From: Heliopora coerulea
Lineage: Eukaryota > Cnidaria > Anthozoa > Scleralcyonacea > Helioporidae
Assembly: GCA_030142905.1 (NCBI GenBank)
Contig: JASJOG010000060.1
Span: 1,576,501-1,640,500, forward strand
Direction of reading: 5' to 3'
Length of the DNA: 64,000 nucleotides
Shown here: positions 11,940 to 21,292 of the stretch, piece by piece
Layout of the letters: each line of letters starts with the position of its first letter
How positions within the stretch are numbered: position 1 is the first letter of the stretch
Notes under the pieces: model-generated
The model's input: the letters and a program-made list of their open reading frames with translations, nothing else
The model's database searches: none
Told to the model about the DNA's origin: nothing
Program-made: the position numbers and the translations under genes

Positions 11940-13250
11940 CTAATTATTGTTGGCAATAGCACCAAGGACCACCTTCTTTGTCCAACAGTTGGTTTGTTTC
12001 AGAGGCTGTACTGACTGCTGGGTGGGTAAACCATTTCCCCACAAGTTCAGGCAGCACATGTTCAATGTGGATATCCTTCTCTGTCCACGCAACAAAATCA
12101 CAGGAATCCATATTGCCAATGAAAATCTGTGCTTGTACTTGATAGCAACAAGAATGGCCATGGTGCAAACTAATTTTGCCTTCCCTTGTAATCAAACAAT
12201 TGTTCTTTTGATTTACATCATCTTCCAGCAATGCCCCTTTATAGCAAAAAGAGCACTTAATCTCACACACCCCCTTTCCACAACGATCATGATGAATTAC
12301 TCCATCTGGTGAGGCCCCCAGGTGGGCCATTGAGGGTCAACATGCAATCCACTATCTCCAGTGATAAAGTTTTCATGGGTTGGGCACATTTCCTGTTGAT
12401 ACTTGTCCATGGTACTTGATTCATGGTTGCACCCCCATCTAAAAATAAACAACAAAGGGACTCTTACTTGGTACATTTCACATAATCTATACATGCCTTG
12501 TAGCAACTGTTGTAAATTTGTGTGCTTCAGGATAGCATATTGTCTTCACCAATCTTTTTGATGGCTTTGCACAACTTGAGTGACAAATTGCTTTCAGGTT
12601 TGATGCTGTTATTCATCCAGCCCCTATATTGGGATTGCTGATATGTTTGAGACTCAATTGCCTTACACTCATTTCCAGATATTACAAACAAAATTTTATC
12701 ACATGCATCCAGTAACTCTGAGTAACCAATCTCCATGTATCACTGTTGAAAAGGTGAGGTGAGTTGGTTGCGGTAAATTACTCTGCTTGGGGACATACTT
12801 TTCATTGTAGCCAGGAATGACCAACGACACTGCTGGTTTCCCTTCAGATGCAGCAATCTCCTTGACGAATGATGTAATGTCATCAGGGGATGGGGTGGTA
12901 TTGTTTTTGATTTTTTTTTTTTTGGTAAGTGGCATGGAGGTTCACACAGGGTTGAATGTCTCTTCTTTGCAGAAGAGAAATCCACCTGGTATATTGGCAG
13001 GTAAGGAACTTCCTTAACATATCTGGGCATAAGCCACTTGTTTTCTTGCAGTGTACATATCATTTGACCATTTTAACAGCCGCTTCTGTACCAAATTGCA
13101 AAGCTCCAATATGTGAGCAAGCCTCACTCAAACCTGCCATACATTTGCAATGAGCAGTAACAGATCTGTCTTTCTCTGCCAAAATCCAAGGTTTTAATGG
13201 GGTATCTCTTGCCCTTTGTAAATGATTTACCTAAAGATACAGAAATATAT
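11940..13250 (-). pseudogene. SWIM zinc finger-YqaJ nuclease gene relic
   Basis: The minus strand first shows a SWIM finger (PWILAEKDRSVTAHCKCMAGL then EACSHIGALQF, about 13,200-13,090). Next come LPIYQVDFSSAKKRH, a linker, and from about 12,440 a YqaJ-type nuclease: WGCNHES, ENFITGDSGLHVDPQWP, ASPDGVIHHDRCGKGVCEIKC, YYQVQAQIFIGNMDSCDFVAWTE. The D of ASPDG and the E-x-K of CEIKC match the lambda-exonuclease/YqaJ active site. A TTTTTAG before the WGCNHE segment could be an intron acceptor. A stop after AVKMVK and frame changes suggest a pseudogene. SWIM-YqaJ genes are multi-copy in many invertebrates; their role is unclear. Confidence 0.75.
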
Positions 13251-14700
13251 AGCTCTGACAAATGTTCTATGACATTTAAGCAGCTAAACACAGAAAATGT
13301 AGTAAAGGAGGGTAATTATGCATTTTCAGCAAACTTTTGATTTCTTCGCAGAACACCCCCCTGCTTGAAGTTAGATGCTTAGTGCTATAACTGACCTTTG
13401 TTATTTTAATATCCAGTAAGAAGAAAAAGTCGTTGCATAATGTTTACCCTCTAAAACTAGTAAAACTTATGCATCATCACTGAAATATTACACATAAAAA
13501 TTTTGCACCTAAAGCTTATTTTCCTGTTCTTCTAAAGTTACCATCCTAGCCTTAGGAGACTGAAGGCTGTTTTTCACGTTAATATTTGCCAAAAGGTAGC
13601 TGTAGACTAGTTTTATTATGCAACAAGACTTGACTTACTATCTATTTAAACATCGACGTGCAGTAACATCATCTACTCAAATGTTGGAAGTCTAGTATTG
13701 TTAAAAAAATGCAACTTCTATGCAGGATGTAGTGCTTTATTATACGAAATAGCCTGGTTAACAACTTGTATTGCCTATTTTCCATCCATTTTTGTAGGTA
13801 AATGGGAAAACTGATAACTCTAATGGAATCAACATGTTAAATTGACTAAGGTTCAAGATTGCATCAATATGATGATGGACATAATGCCCAAACCTGATTA
13901 CACATTAATGTCTTATAGGCATTCAGCCTTAGAAGAAATTTTAAATGTATGTTTAGGGCAAGGTTTTCCTAAGGCAATGGTGAGAGAAACATTGCCCGTG
14001 CTACAAGAGTAAATTTTCACTTGTTAATCATGATTGCACACAATCATTTACTACAGGAAGATAGTCTTAGTGCTTACTTGGCAGTCAAATACATTTGTTT
14101 AGATCAGTTGTGTCTTAAAGGTAATAAGAAGTTCCTAATCACATCATTAGAAGAATTTTAAAGCACGTTTATACACCGATAACTGTGCTGGTTTAAGTTT
14201 AATAAATTGGTGGGAAAGTGCATAATATTTACCCACACAGGAATAAATGTAGAGGGAAAATATTATCCACACAGCTGTGGCTATTTGTGCAAAGAAATTT
14301 GTAACCAAAGTTAGACAGGTTAAAGGTCATATATTAAACCTTCAAAACACGTCAGAAACGTTTGGGTATTGCCACTGGGCTTGGCAGGAATAGAAAGTTG
14401 AGTCATGGACTTTGAAATTTGATATCCAGTCAAGAATGCCCAATGTCCTATTAGCTACATGTGTTTTACATATGATTTAACAGTTTAGAAATATAAGGAA
14501 ATAGTTGAACTATATGATAGAAGACTCTAAAGGTGGATCAACAAAAGCAAGTACTTACCCATCCATAAACTAAAACTTTATCATTTTCAACTAGTTTTGT
14601 CAGCAGAGTACTTACCCAACCAGATATAAAACAGTTTTAGGCTTCTAGGCTTTTGTGGCCAACAATGTCTGGATATAGTTTAATGTTTGAGAAAACTTGA
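13251..14700. other. No gene seen
   Basis: AT-rich sequence of about 1.45 kb with no frame above 60 codons that resembles a known protein, no tandem repeat and no recognisable element end. Confidence 0.35.
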
Positions 14701-14705
14701 GAGCT

Positions 14706-14893
14706 TGGATACATTAAGGTAGATGAACGATCGTCAAGCTCGATACTCAGAAAATGATTTCTGAACCCCAGATGGGGATCGAACCCACAACCTTCTGATG
14801 ACCAGTCATCGGAAGGTTGCGGATTTGATCCCCATCTGGGGCTCAGAAATCATCTTCTGAGTATCAAGCTTGACGATCATTCATCTACCTTAA
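14706..14893. repeat. Palindrome of two head-on tRNA-like units
   Basis: A minus-oriented copy of the tRNA-like unit and its 3' flank (14,706-14,808) runs directly into a plus-oriented copy (14,809-14,893), giving a foldback with arms of about 90 bp. The junction is at GACCAGTCATC, which is the anticodon-loop region of the tRNA-like fold. Confidence 0.85.
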
Positions 14894-15180
14894 TGTCTGG
14901 ATACTCAATTTGTGGTAGTGAAGCAAAATCCTCACTAAAATCGGACTTCTTTAGTGAATAAGGATCAAATCCACATATTTTTGTTCTTTTTTTGTACCAC
15001 ACTCTAGCAGAAAACTCTAGAGACTCACTGTAATCCATACTGGAAGTGTATATCATCCAATATGACGCCTGGTAATTACATATTCTATTTTGATCATACA
15101 ATTCTCTTCCTGTTAGGTAATTCATTACCCAATGGAGAAATTGCTTGGAAAAAAAAAAAAACAACCATAATTTCCTTGCA
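14894..15180. other. Spacer inside the tRNA-like repeat cluster
   Basis: A 95-codon minus frame (14,877-15,164) has no recognisable similarity and begins next to an A12 run. I treat it as chance. Confidence 0.3.
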
Positions 15181-15500
15181 GTTTTTTGTTTGAGAAACGT
15201 GAGAGTTTGGATATATTTTAAGAGAGGTGAATGATTGTCAAGCCCTGTACTCAGAAAATGATTCTGAGTCCCAGACTGGGATCGAACCAGTAACCTGATG
15301 ATGATTGGTGAGATGCTCTAACCATTGAGCTACCGAGACTCCGATGGTGAGCTAATTGATTGAGCTCAGTAGCTCAGTGGTTATAGCATCTCACTGGTCA
15401 TCAGAAGGTTGCAGGTTCGATCCCCGTCTTGGGCTCAGAATCGTTTTCTGAGTACAGGGCTTGACGATCATTCATCTCTCTTAAGATATATCCAAGCTCT
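15181..15500. repeat. Second inverted pair of tRNA-like units
   Basis: The sequence from GTTTGAGAAACG (15,188) to about 15,350 is the reverse complement of 15,360-15,510. Each arm holds one tRNA-like unit with its 3' flank. The centre is near 15,355. Confidence 0.85.
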
Positions 15501-16670
15501 CGCGTTTCTCAAACAAAAGAATGCATCAACCATTACTAATATATAGTAGCTTCCACTTAGGTTGCACATATATATCGAACTTGCATCTTAGCTCACCATC
15601 TGAGTCTCGGTAGCTCAATGGTTAGAGCATCTCACCAGTCATCAGAAGGTTGCAGGTTCAATCCCCATCTGGGGCTCAAAATCGTTTTCTGGGTACAGGG
15701 CATGACGATCATTCATCTCTCTTAAGATATATCCAAGCTCTCGCGTTTCTCAAACAAAAGAATGCATCAACCATTACTCATATATAGTAACTTCCACTTA
15801 GGTCGCACATATATATCAAACTTACACCTTAGCTCACCATCTGAGTCTCGGTAGCTCAATGGTTAGTGTCTCACCAGTCATCAGAAGGTTGCGGGTTCAA
15901 TCCCCATCTGGGGCTCAGAATCATTTTCTGAGTACAGGGCATGATGATCATTCATCTCTCTTAAGATATATCCAAGCTCTCGCATTTCTCAAACAAAAAA
16001 CTGCATCAATGATTACTAATATATAGTAACTTCCACTTAGGTCGCACATATATATCAAACTTACACCTTAGCTCACCATCTGAGTCTCGGTAGCTCAATG
16101 GTTAGTGTCTCACCAGTCATCAGAAGGTTGCGGGTTCAATCCCCATCTGGGGCTCAGAATCGTTTTCTGAGTACAGGGCATGATGATCATTCATCTCTCT
16201 TAAGATATATCCAAGCTCTCGCATTTCTCAAACAAAAAACTGCATCAGTGATTACTAATATATAGTGGCTTCCGCTTAGGTCGCACATATATATCGGACT
16301 TGCACCTTAGCTCACCATCTGAGTTTCGGTAGCTCAATGGTTAGAGCATTTCACTGGTCATCAGAAGGTTGTGGGTTCGATCCCAGTCTGGGGCTCAGAA
16401 TCGCTTTTTGAGTACAGGGCTTGACGATCATTCATCTCTCTTAAGATATATCCAAGCTCTCACATTTCTTAAACAAAAAACTGCAACCATTACTAATATA
16501 TAGTGGCTTCTGCCGAGGTCGCACATATATATCGAACTTGCACCTTAGCTCACCATCTGAGTCTCGGTAGCTCAATGGTTAGAGCGTCTCACCAGTCATC
16601 AGAAGGTTGCTGGTTTGATCCCTGTCTGGGGCTCAGAATCGTTTTCTGAGTACAGGGCTTGACGATCATT
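15500..16670 (+). repeat. Tandem array of about 240-bp tRNA-like units
   Basis: GCTCACCATCTGAGT recurs at about 15,591, 15,831, 16,071, 16,311 and 16,550, a period of about 240 bp. Each unit begins with a tRNA-like sequence, then an AT-rich tail with CTTGACGATCATTCATCTC and CACATATATATC. In the best copy (15,604-15,675) all standard arm lengths fit: acceptor GTCTCGG/CTGGGGC, D stem GCTC/GAGC, a 5-bp anticodon stem with one mismatch, loop CCAGTCA, a 5-nt variable loop, and a T arm with GGTTCAATC. Copies 3 and 4 lack 4 nt in the D arm. This looks like a tRNA-derived SINE turned into a small satellite, not working tRNA genes. Confidence 0.85.
15604..15675 (+). other. Best-preserved tRNA-like unit (pseudo-tRNA)
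   Basis: The 72 nt fold as a cloverleaf with a full 7-bp acceptor stem. Anticodon position would be AGT (Thr), but position 33 is C instead of the near-universal T, the T stem is weak, and there are many diverged copies nearby. I call it a tRNA-like repeat. Internal A-box and B-box sequences could still drive RNA polymerase III. Confidence 0.5.
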
Positions 16671-18640
16671 CATCTCTTGTAATTTCCTTACAGCATCAAA
16701 GTACATTGTATCAAAAGTGTTACTAAGATCGGTAAAAACTGTAATTGTAACTTCTCTGTCAATATTAGTGCACTTGTTGTTAAACAACCCTTGCAAGACC
16801 TTAATACATGGGGAGGAAGTAAATGCTCTGACTAAATAATGTTAACCATTTGACATAAAACCAATTTCTCATAGATTTTATATAAGACAGGTAAGATAGA
16901 TATTCTGTGTAGATCATAGTTCATTGTTGGATTATTAATTTTGGGTATTGGAAGAATGTGGGCTAATTTCCATGACTTAAGGAACTGTCCCTATTCAGTG
17001 CATCTGCTAATGATGTGAGTCAGGGAGAACCAGTTTCTTCTGCAACTACTTTGATAAACTTTACAGGGATTTGATCATCCCCCATAGATGAGTCAGATCT
17101 AAGAGATTTTATTTCATGAAGCACTTTATAATAGGTAACTGGATGTAGAAAACATGGATTATTTATTCACTCTGGTAATAGAGGAATAAATCCACATAAG
17201 TCCTCAGTTGTCTTGGTAGTGGCATTAACAGTGTGATGAGCAATGTTAGCAAAATGGAAATTAACACTATCTGGATTTTGTCTAAGTGGTTGTGGGTTTG
17301 GCTTCAAAACATGATGGATTAATTGCCATACTGCTTCAGAATTTTGCTTAGATATGGCTTGCTGCATAATTGTTTTAGCTTTCTCTATCTTAGATTTCAG
17401 AAGGTTTCAGGAGTCATGGTTAGCATTTCAAGTTGTAGGGTCGCTGGTATTACAAATTTCATGGTGAAGTTTATCTCACTATGCTTCAAGGTCTTTAATA
17501 TTTTCATCTTTTAGCCATGGAGCGGAAGGGCAAGTGACTTTAATATGCTTCATTGGAACATGTCTTTCTGGGCAGTCAGGGACATTAGGGTGAAAGAATT
17601 CCAGTTCCTCATCTGGATTATCAATACCATGTGTGACAGTGATGGGGATATTTTTAAAGTCCTCTACAAAGGAGGGTCTTTTGTAGTTTTTCTCCTTTCT
17701 AATGTACTTGTGTTGTGGCACAAATCATGTGACAAGTGCAGTTACACAGACGAATGGGAAATGGAGCATATTAATATGTGCAATTCTGTTTCCATAATCG
17801 GTGATGAAATGTTCATGACATAGCTATAATTCATGAAGGCTTAGTGACCATCTTTTTAAGGTTGTTCATACTTAGAATATCCATATATTGTTTTGTTAAT
17901 GTCGAGCACAAATTTAATAGATCTATATTGGTATTGCCTGTGAGCAAAATTAAACCATCTCACTGAAGTGAAAGCCAAGTTTGTGTCGATAAAATTCCTT
18001 CAGAACAATACATCACACCAAGTAAAACTAAAAGTTTACTGTCCTTATTGTATCTGGGAATTTGAAGCCAGAGGTGTTTGATTTCTGGTTCAAATTAATG
18101 TAATCTCTGAAGTATATGCCAACGCCCCTACCACATATGTGAACCCTTATTTTGGAATACATTTACATAACCAGGAATATATACATTATCTTTCAACCAC
18201 GTTTTGGTAAGTGTAATTATATCAAACGAAAATCGATTAATTGTAAGAATAAATTCATCAAAACTGGACACCATACTTTGGGTGTTCAAGTGCATAATAT
18301 AGAGTTGTTTCGATTTAGCTTGGAGTAACAGACAAATTGCTGTCTGGGATTATTGTAGCTTCAGAAATGTTTGCATTATGGAAAGGTAGTACTGTGAAAA
18401 TGCATTCTTGGCAGGTCCATGTTGCCGGTGTTGATCAGGAAAACAATTTTAGATTGATAGTAACATTTGAACAGTGTGCACAAGTAAACTCATTACATGC
18501 TTCACAAACAAAGCATTTGTGATTTTTCACAACAGGTTTCTCATACACAGTACATCAGGGAACTTTCTGTTGAATTTCTTTAAATGTGGCCCAACATTTT
18601 GTTCTAAAGTGCGTAGCACTTGAATTATTGTAATAGGAAA
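16671..18640 (-). pseudogene. Second CR1-like LINE (minus), truncated
   Basis: Reading the minus strand: a Cys-rich N-terminal region (HKCFVCEACNEFTCAHC, then TWTCQECIFTVLPFHN) at about 18,530-18,340, endonuclease pieces (LTKTWLKDNVYIPGYVNVF) near 18,200, a linker (PMKHIKVTCPSAPWLKDENI) at 17,560-17,500, VWQLIHHVLKPNP near 17,330, and reverse transcriptase (TVFTDLSNTFDTMYFDAVRKL) at 16,750-16,690. The element stops at the border of the tRNA-like array, which probably inserted into it or truncated it. Multiple stops. Confidence 0.75.
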
Positions 18641-19519
18641 TCGGTCTTTTTTAACGCTTGAGTTTGCATCATGAATATGGGCTAATAAACTTTGACAAAG
18701 CCATTGGTCCTAGGAGGCAGTTACTGATTACATTAGTGAGACCGAGTATATGAGCAAACTCCACTGAAAAAGAGGCGTTTGTTGGAAAAAATATAGCTGT
18801 ATTTGATAGACACTGGTTATCATCACAATGGGAATTTAAGTTTACCACAAGGATGGCTATCAGTTTAAATACTCAAAATTGATATTCCAACCAAATGTAC
18901 TTTGAAGACCAGGGAAAGATTGGTATTTTTTATAACTTTGTCAGATGGTATAATATGTATTTTACCTTCATGGAAAGTGGACAGTATACAGCCTTCAAAA
19001 TTGTGGTTGTTAAATTTATGAATCTTGCCAGTGCTGTACTCAAGTGTACCATCCAACTTGATATCACTTTCAAGTAAATCGAGGCCATAAACAAGTCCAG
19101 AATTACCACTTCTCCAATATAATCCAGTCTGTTTATTGGTGGTATCATTGAATTTATCACCATGTAAATAAGAATATTATCAAGAGCCACAAACAGATGA
19201 CTATCTGCCATTGAGGGTGTGTGAACAGTTTCATTGACTTTTATATTTAAAGAACTGATGACTTTTTATTAAATCTTGGAATATGTAATTTACATTGACT
19301 CTTTCTTCAATGCATATACTTTGCTTCTACCAAGCAGCCTCCTCATGGAGAGGTTCAAAACATCAGACCAGATTTATCAACTAAAAATTACAATAAAAAC
19401 AAACCAATAAGATATATTTTTTTCTGAATAATGCTATTTGTAATTCTCAGCTGAAGTGAAAACAAGACATGAAGATCAGTTTAAGATGTTCAAATTGGTT
19501 CAAGACAAGGATGAGCCAA
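18641..19519. other. No recognised gene
   Basis: A minus-strand open stretch (19,120-18,865; DLLESDIKLDGTLEYSTGK) can be read but matches nothing I know. The rest is AT-rich and featureless up to the Polinton target site. Confidence 0.3.
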
Positions 19520-19525
19520 GGTGTT
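19520..19525. repeat. Polinton target-site duplication, left (GGTGTT)
   Basis: Six bases directly before the left terminal repeat. The six after the right repeat are GGTATT, one mismatch. Polintons make 6-bp duplications. Confidence 0.8.
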
Positions 19526-19791
19526 AGTAGTCTGTAATATCCGGATTCTGTCACATTTTTATTGATGACGTCACTTTCGGGTCACAGGTTTTCAACACAT
19601 TTTCAAATTTGGTCAAAATTTTTCAAAGTGTCGTGGGGGGTTTCCCTTTTTATTGACCTGTCACAAGTTTTCAACACATTTTAAAATTTGGTCAAAATGT
19701 CACAGGTTTTCAACACATTTTAAAATTTGGTCAAAATTTTTCAAAGTGTCGTGGGGGAATTACCTTTTCCTTGATAACGTAACTTTCGGTT

Positions 19792-20031
19792 TCACTTCCG
19801 GTCACTTCCGGTCTCTTCCAGGAATTTGTTAACGTTACCGGGAATTTCAACACATTTTAAAAAACGGGTCACGGGGAAATCCACTTGATGTAAATTAGAA
19901 ATCTCTTTGGAAGAATTAAACGTGAATGATTCATGTCCTGCCATATGACTTTCAATCATATATATCTGGTCCTGAATATGTTGACAAGCACTTTCGTATC
20001 TTCGAGTCAGTTCTTCTAAACCAAAAATCAA
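19792..20031 (-). other. Open frame in left terminal repeat
   Basis: An open stretch of 79 codons that begins in the palindrome at a TTG; the first ATG is about 23 codons in. The peptide (LEELTRRYESACQHIQDQIY) looks helical. The copy in the right repeat is the same over about 70 residues except for one Lys/Glu change. Without an ATG start it may only be carried along by the inverted repeat. Confidence 0.3.
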
Positions 20032-20084
20032 ACCAGTTGGTTTGTTTTGTTACAAATGAAACCAACTGGTTTGATTTTTGGTTT
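20018..20084. repeat. Palindrome in left terminal repeat
   Basis: Two 26-nt arms (starting AAACCAAAAATCAAACC) are perfect reverse complements around a 15-nt loop. The same structure sits in the right repeat. It could form a cruciform or bind a dimeric protein. Confidence 0.9.
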
Positions 20085-20446
20085 ATTTTGCCACAAGGTT
20101 AATTTATGGGTTGGTTTTTCATTGGTTCAGAACAGTCATACGATTATCACATGACAAAATTATGACCTTATTTGGAAAAATGTGTGTAAACTGTTTTTAA
20201 TATATATGATTAAGACACTTCAGTTTTGACACCCTGTCCGTGGAATGCGGGGGAAATACCTCAACAACATGCAGGGGAATTACCTTTTTTGACAGAATTT
20301 TAAGCAATAAGTCTATCCGCTAAACAGCTTTGCTGATAAAGTATTTCACGGTTTAAATCCAAATATATTCTCATAAGTGTCAATCATTTCATTCATGTAA
20401 TGACCATATGCCAATGTATCTTTTATTTTCAAGTATTATTCTTTTA

Positions 20447-21241
20447 TCATCTTTTGCTGACAATGCAATTTTTTTCAACACTCTCAGTATACAATTCATG
20501 ATTTCGGTGTCTTATTAAATTAATTTTTCTAATTTGTTCTTCTTCAGTAAATAAGCAATCTTTATAATTTTTAAATGTTATATTTTTTTCAATAACATTT
20601 TTCTTAACACCTTTACATCTTTTTGACGCCTTTCCACTTTCACACATTTTATAAGAATATAATTTTGCTCTCAGCCCTACAAATTCTTCTATTTGTTTAC
20701 CACCGCACTCATCTTTCATCATTCCAATTACTTTTTTGTTTAAACTGGTTTTAATTCCGCTTTCATGTTCTTTTGGATAATTACTTGTGTCAAACATTTT
20801 TTCAACATCTGGGGTTATATCTTTATAAAAATCTTCAGTTTTAATTTCATACATTAAACTGTCAGTATCTGTAAATAACAACCGAGAATTTTCTCCATAT
20901 TTTGGTTTAATATAATTATAATGAAAATCATACATTAAAGTCTTTGATAAATCTAATATACTCATTCCTAAATATATAGGTTTATCTAGCTTAATTTTTT
21001 TCTTATGCATATGCACAGCAATTAAATTTTCAGAAAATATTGTTCTTTTGTTAAAATTAGTTTTTGAAAATAATTTTAATGCTTTTTCTTCTCTGTTAAC
21101 TAATTGTATATCAACTCTGTTTCTAACATTCTCCATAGTTTTTCCATACACAGAATTATTCATAAGTTTGAAAAAGTCTTTTTCAAATTCATTTTCTGCA
21201 TTTGTTCTCAGTTTTGTGTTTAAATCAATATATTTTTTCAT
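20447..21241 (-). CDS. DNA polymerase B, palm/C-terminal part (separated by a stop)
   Basis: Continuation of the polymerase gene in the same frame, with motif B (LMNNSVYGKTM) at about 21,165-21,140, a DLSKTLMYDFHYNYIKPKYG stretch, and motif C (FTDTDSLMY) at about 20,872-20,855. The usual C-terminus is also broken. After residue 264 the remaining codons occur in two other frames (ILENK, then DTLAYGHYMNEMIDTYENIF) to a stop at 20,346. So at least one nonsense change and two frameshifts affect the gene. The stretch would not be translated from its own ATG as a working enzyme. Confidence 0.9.
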   Translation of the reverse strand: MKKYIDLNTKLRTNAENEFEKDFFKLMNNSVYGKTMENVRNRVDIQLVNREEKALKLFSKTNFNKRTIFSENLIAVHMHKKKIKLDKPIYLGMSILDLSKTLMYDFHYNYIKPKYGENSRLLFTDTDSLMYEIKTEDFYKDITPDVEKMFDTSNYPKEHESGIKTSLNKKVIGMMKDECGGKQIEEFVGLRAKLYSYKMCESGKASKRCKGVKKNVIEKNITFKNYKDCLFTEEEQIRKINLIRHRNHELYTESVEKNCIVSKR

Positions 21242-21292
21242 AAAATCTTCTTCATAAAATCTTCTTCATAAAATCTTCTTCATAAAATCTTC
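21237..21292. repeat. Four tandem copies of a 14-bp unit in polymerase
   Basis: The plus strand shows TTCATAAAATCTTC four times without change. Three extra copies add 42 bp, a multiple of three, so the downstream frame is kept, but the shifted phase within the array creates an in-frame TGA. Confidence 0.95.

Larger units (their letters stand above)
19526..20304 (+). repeat. Left terminal inverted repeat (779 bp)
   Basis: Matches the right repeat with few substitutions. It is 73 bp longer: an extra copy of a subterminal unit (GTTTTCAACACATTTT...GGTCAAAAT, about 39 bp, near 19,697-19,735), about 11 bp in the CACTTCCGG region near 19,805, and about 23 bp near 20,256-20,278. It holds a TGACGTCA site, CTTCCGG sites, a 26-bp-stem palindrome and an open frame. 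Confidence 0.93.

Noticed and set aside
15604..16632. Cluster of functional tRNA genes
   Set aside because: The cloverleaf fits, but position 33 is C, the T stem is weak, two copies lack part of the D arm, and the units recur with flanks as a repeat. A tRNA-derived repeat explains this better.
15500..16670. CRISPR-like array
   Set aside because: The repeated unit is about 240 bp with no unique spacers, in animal DNA.
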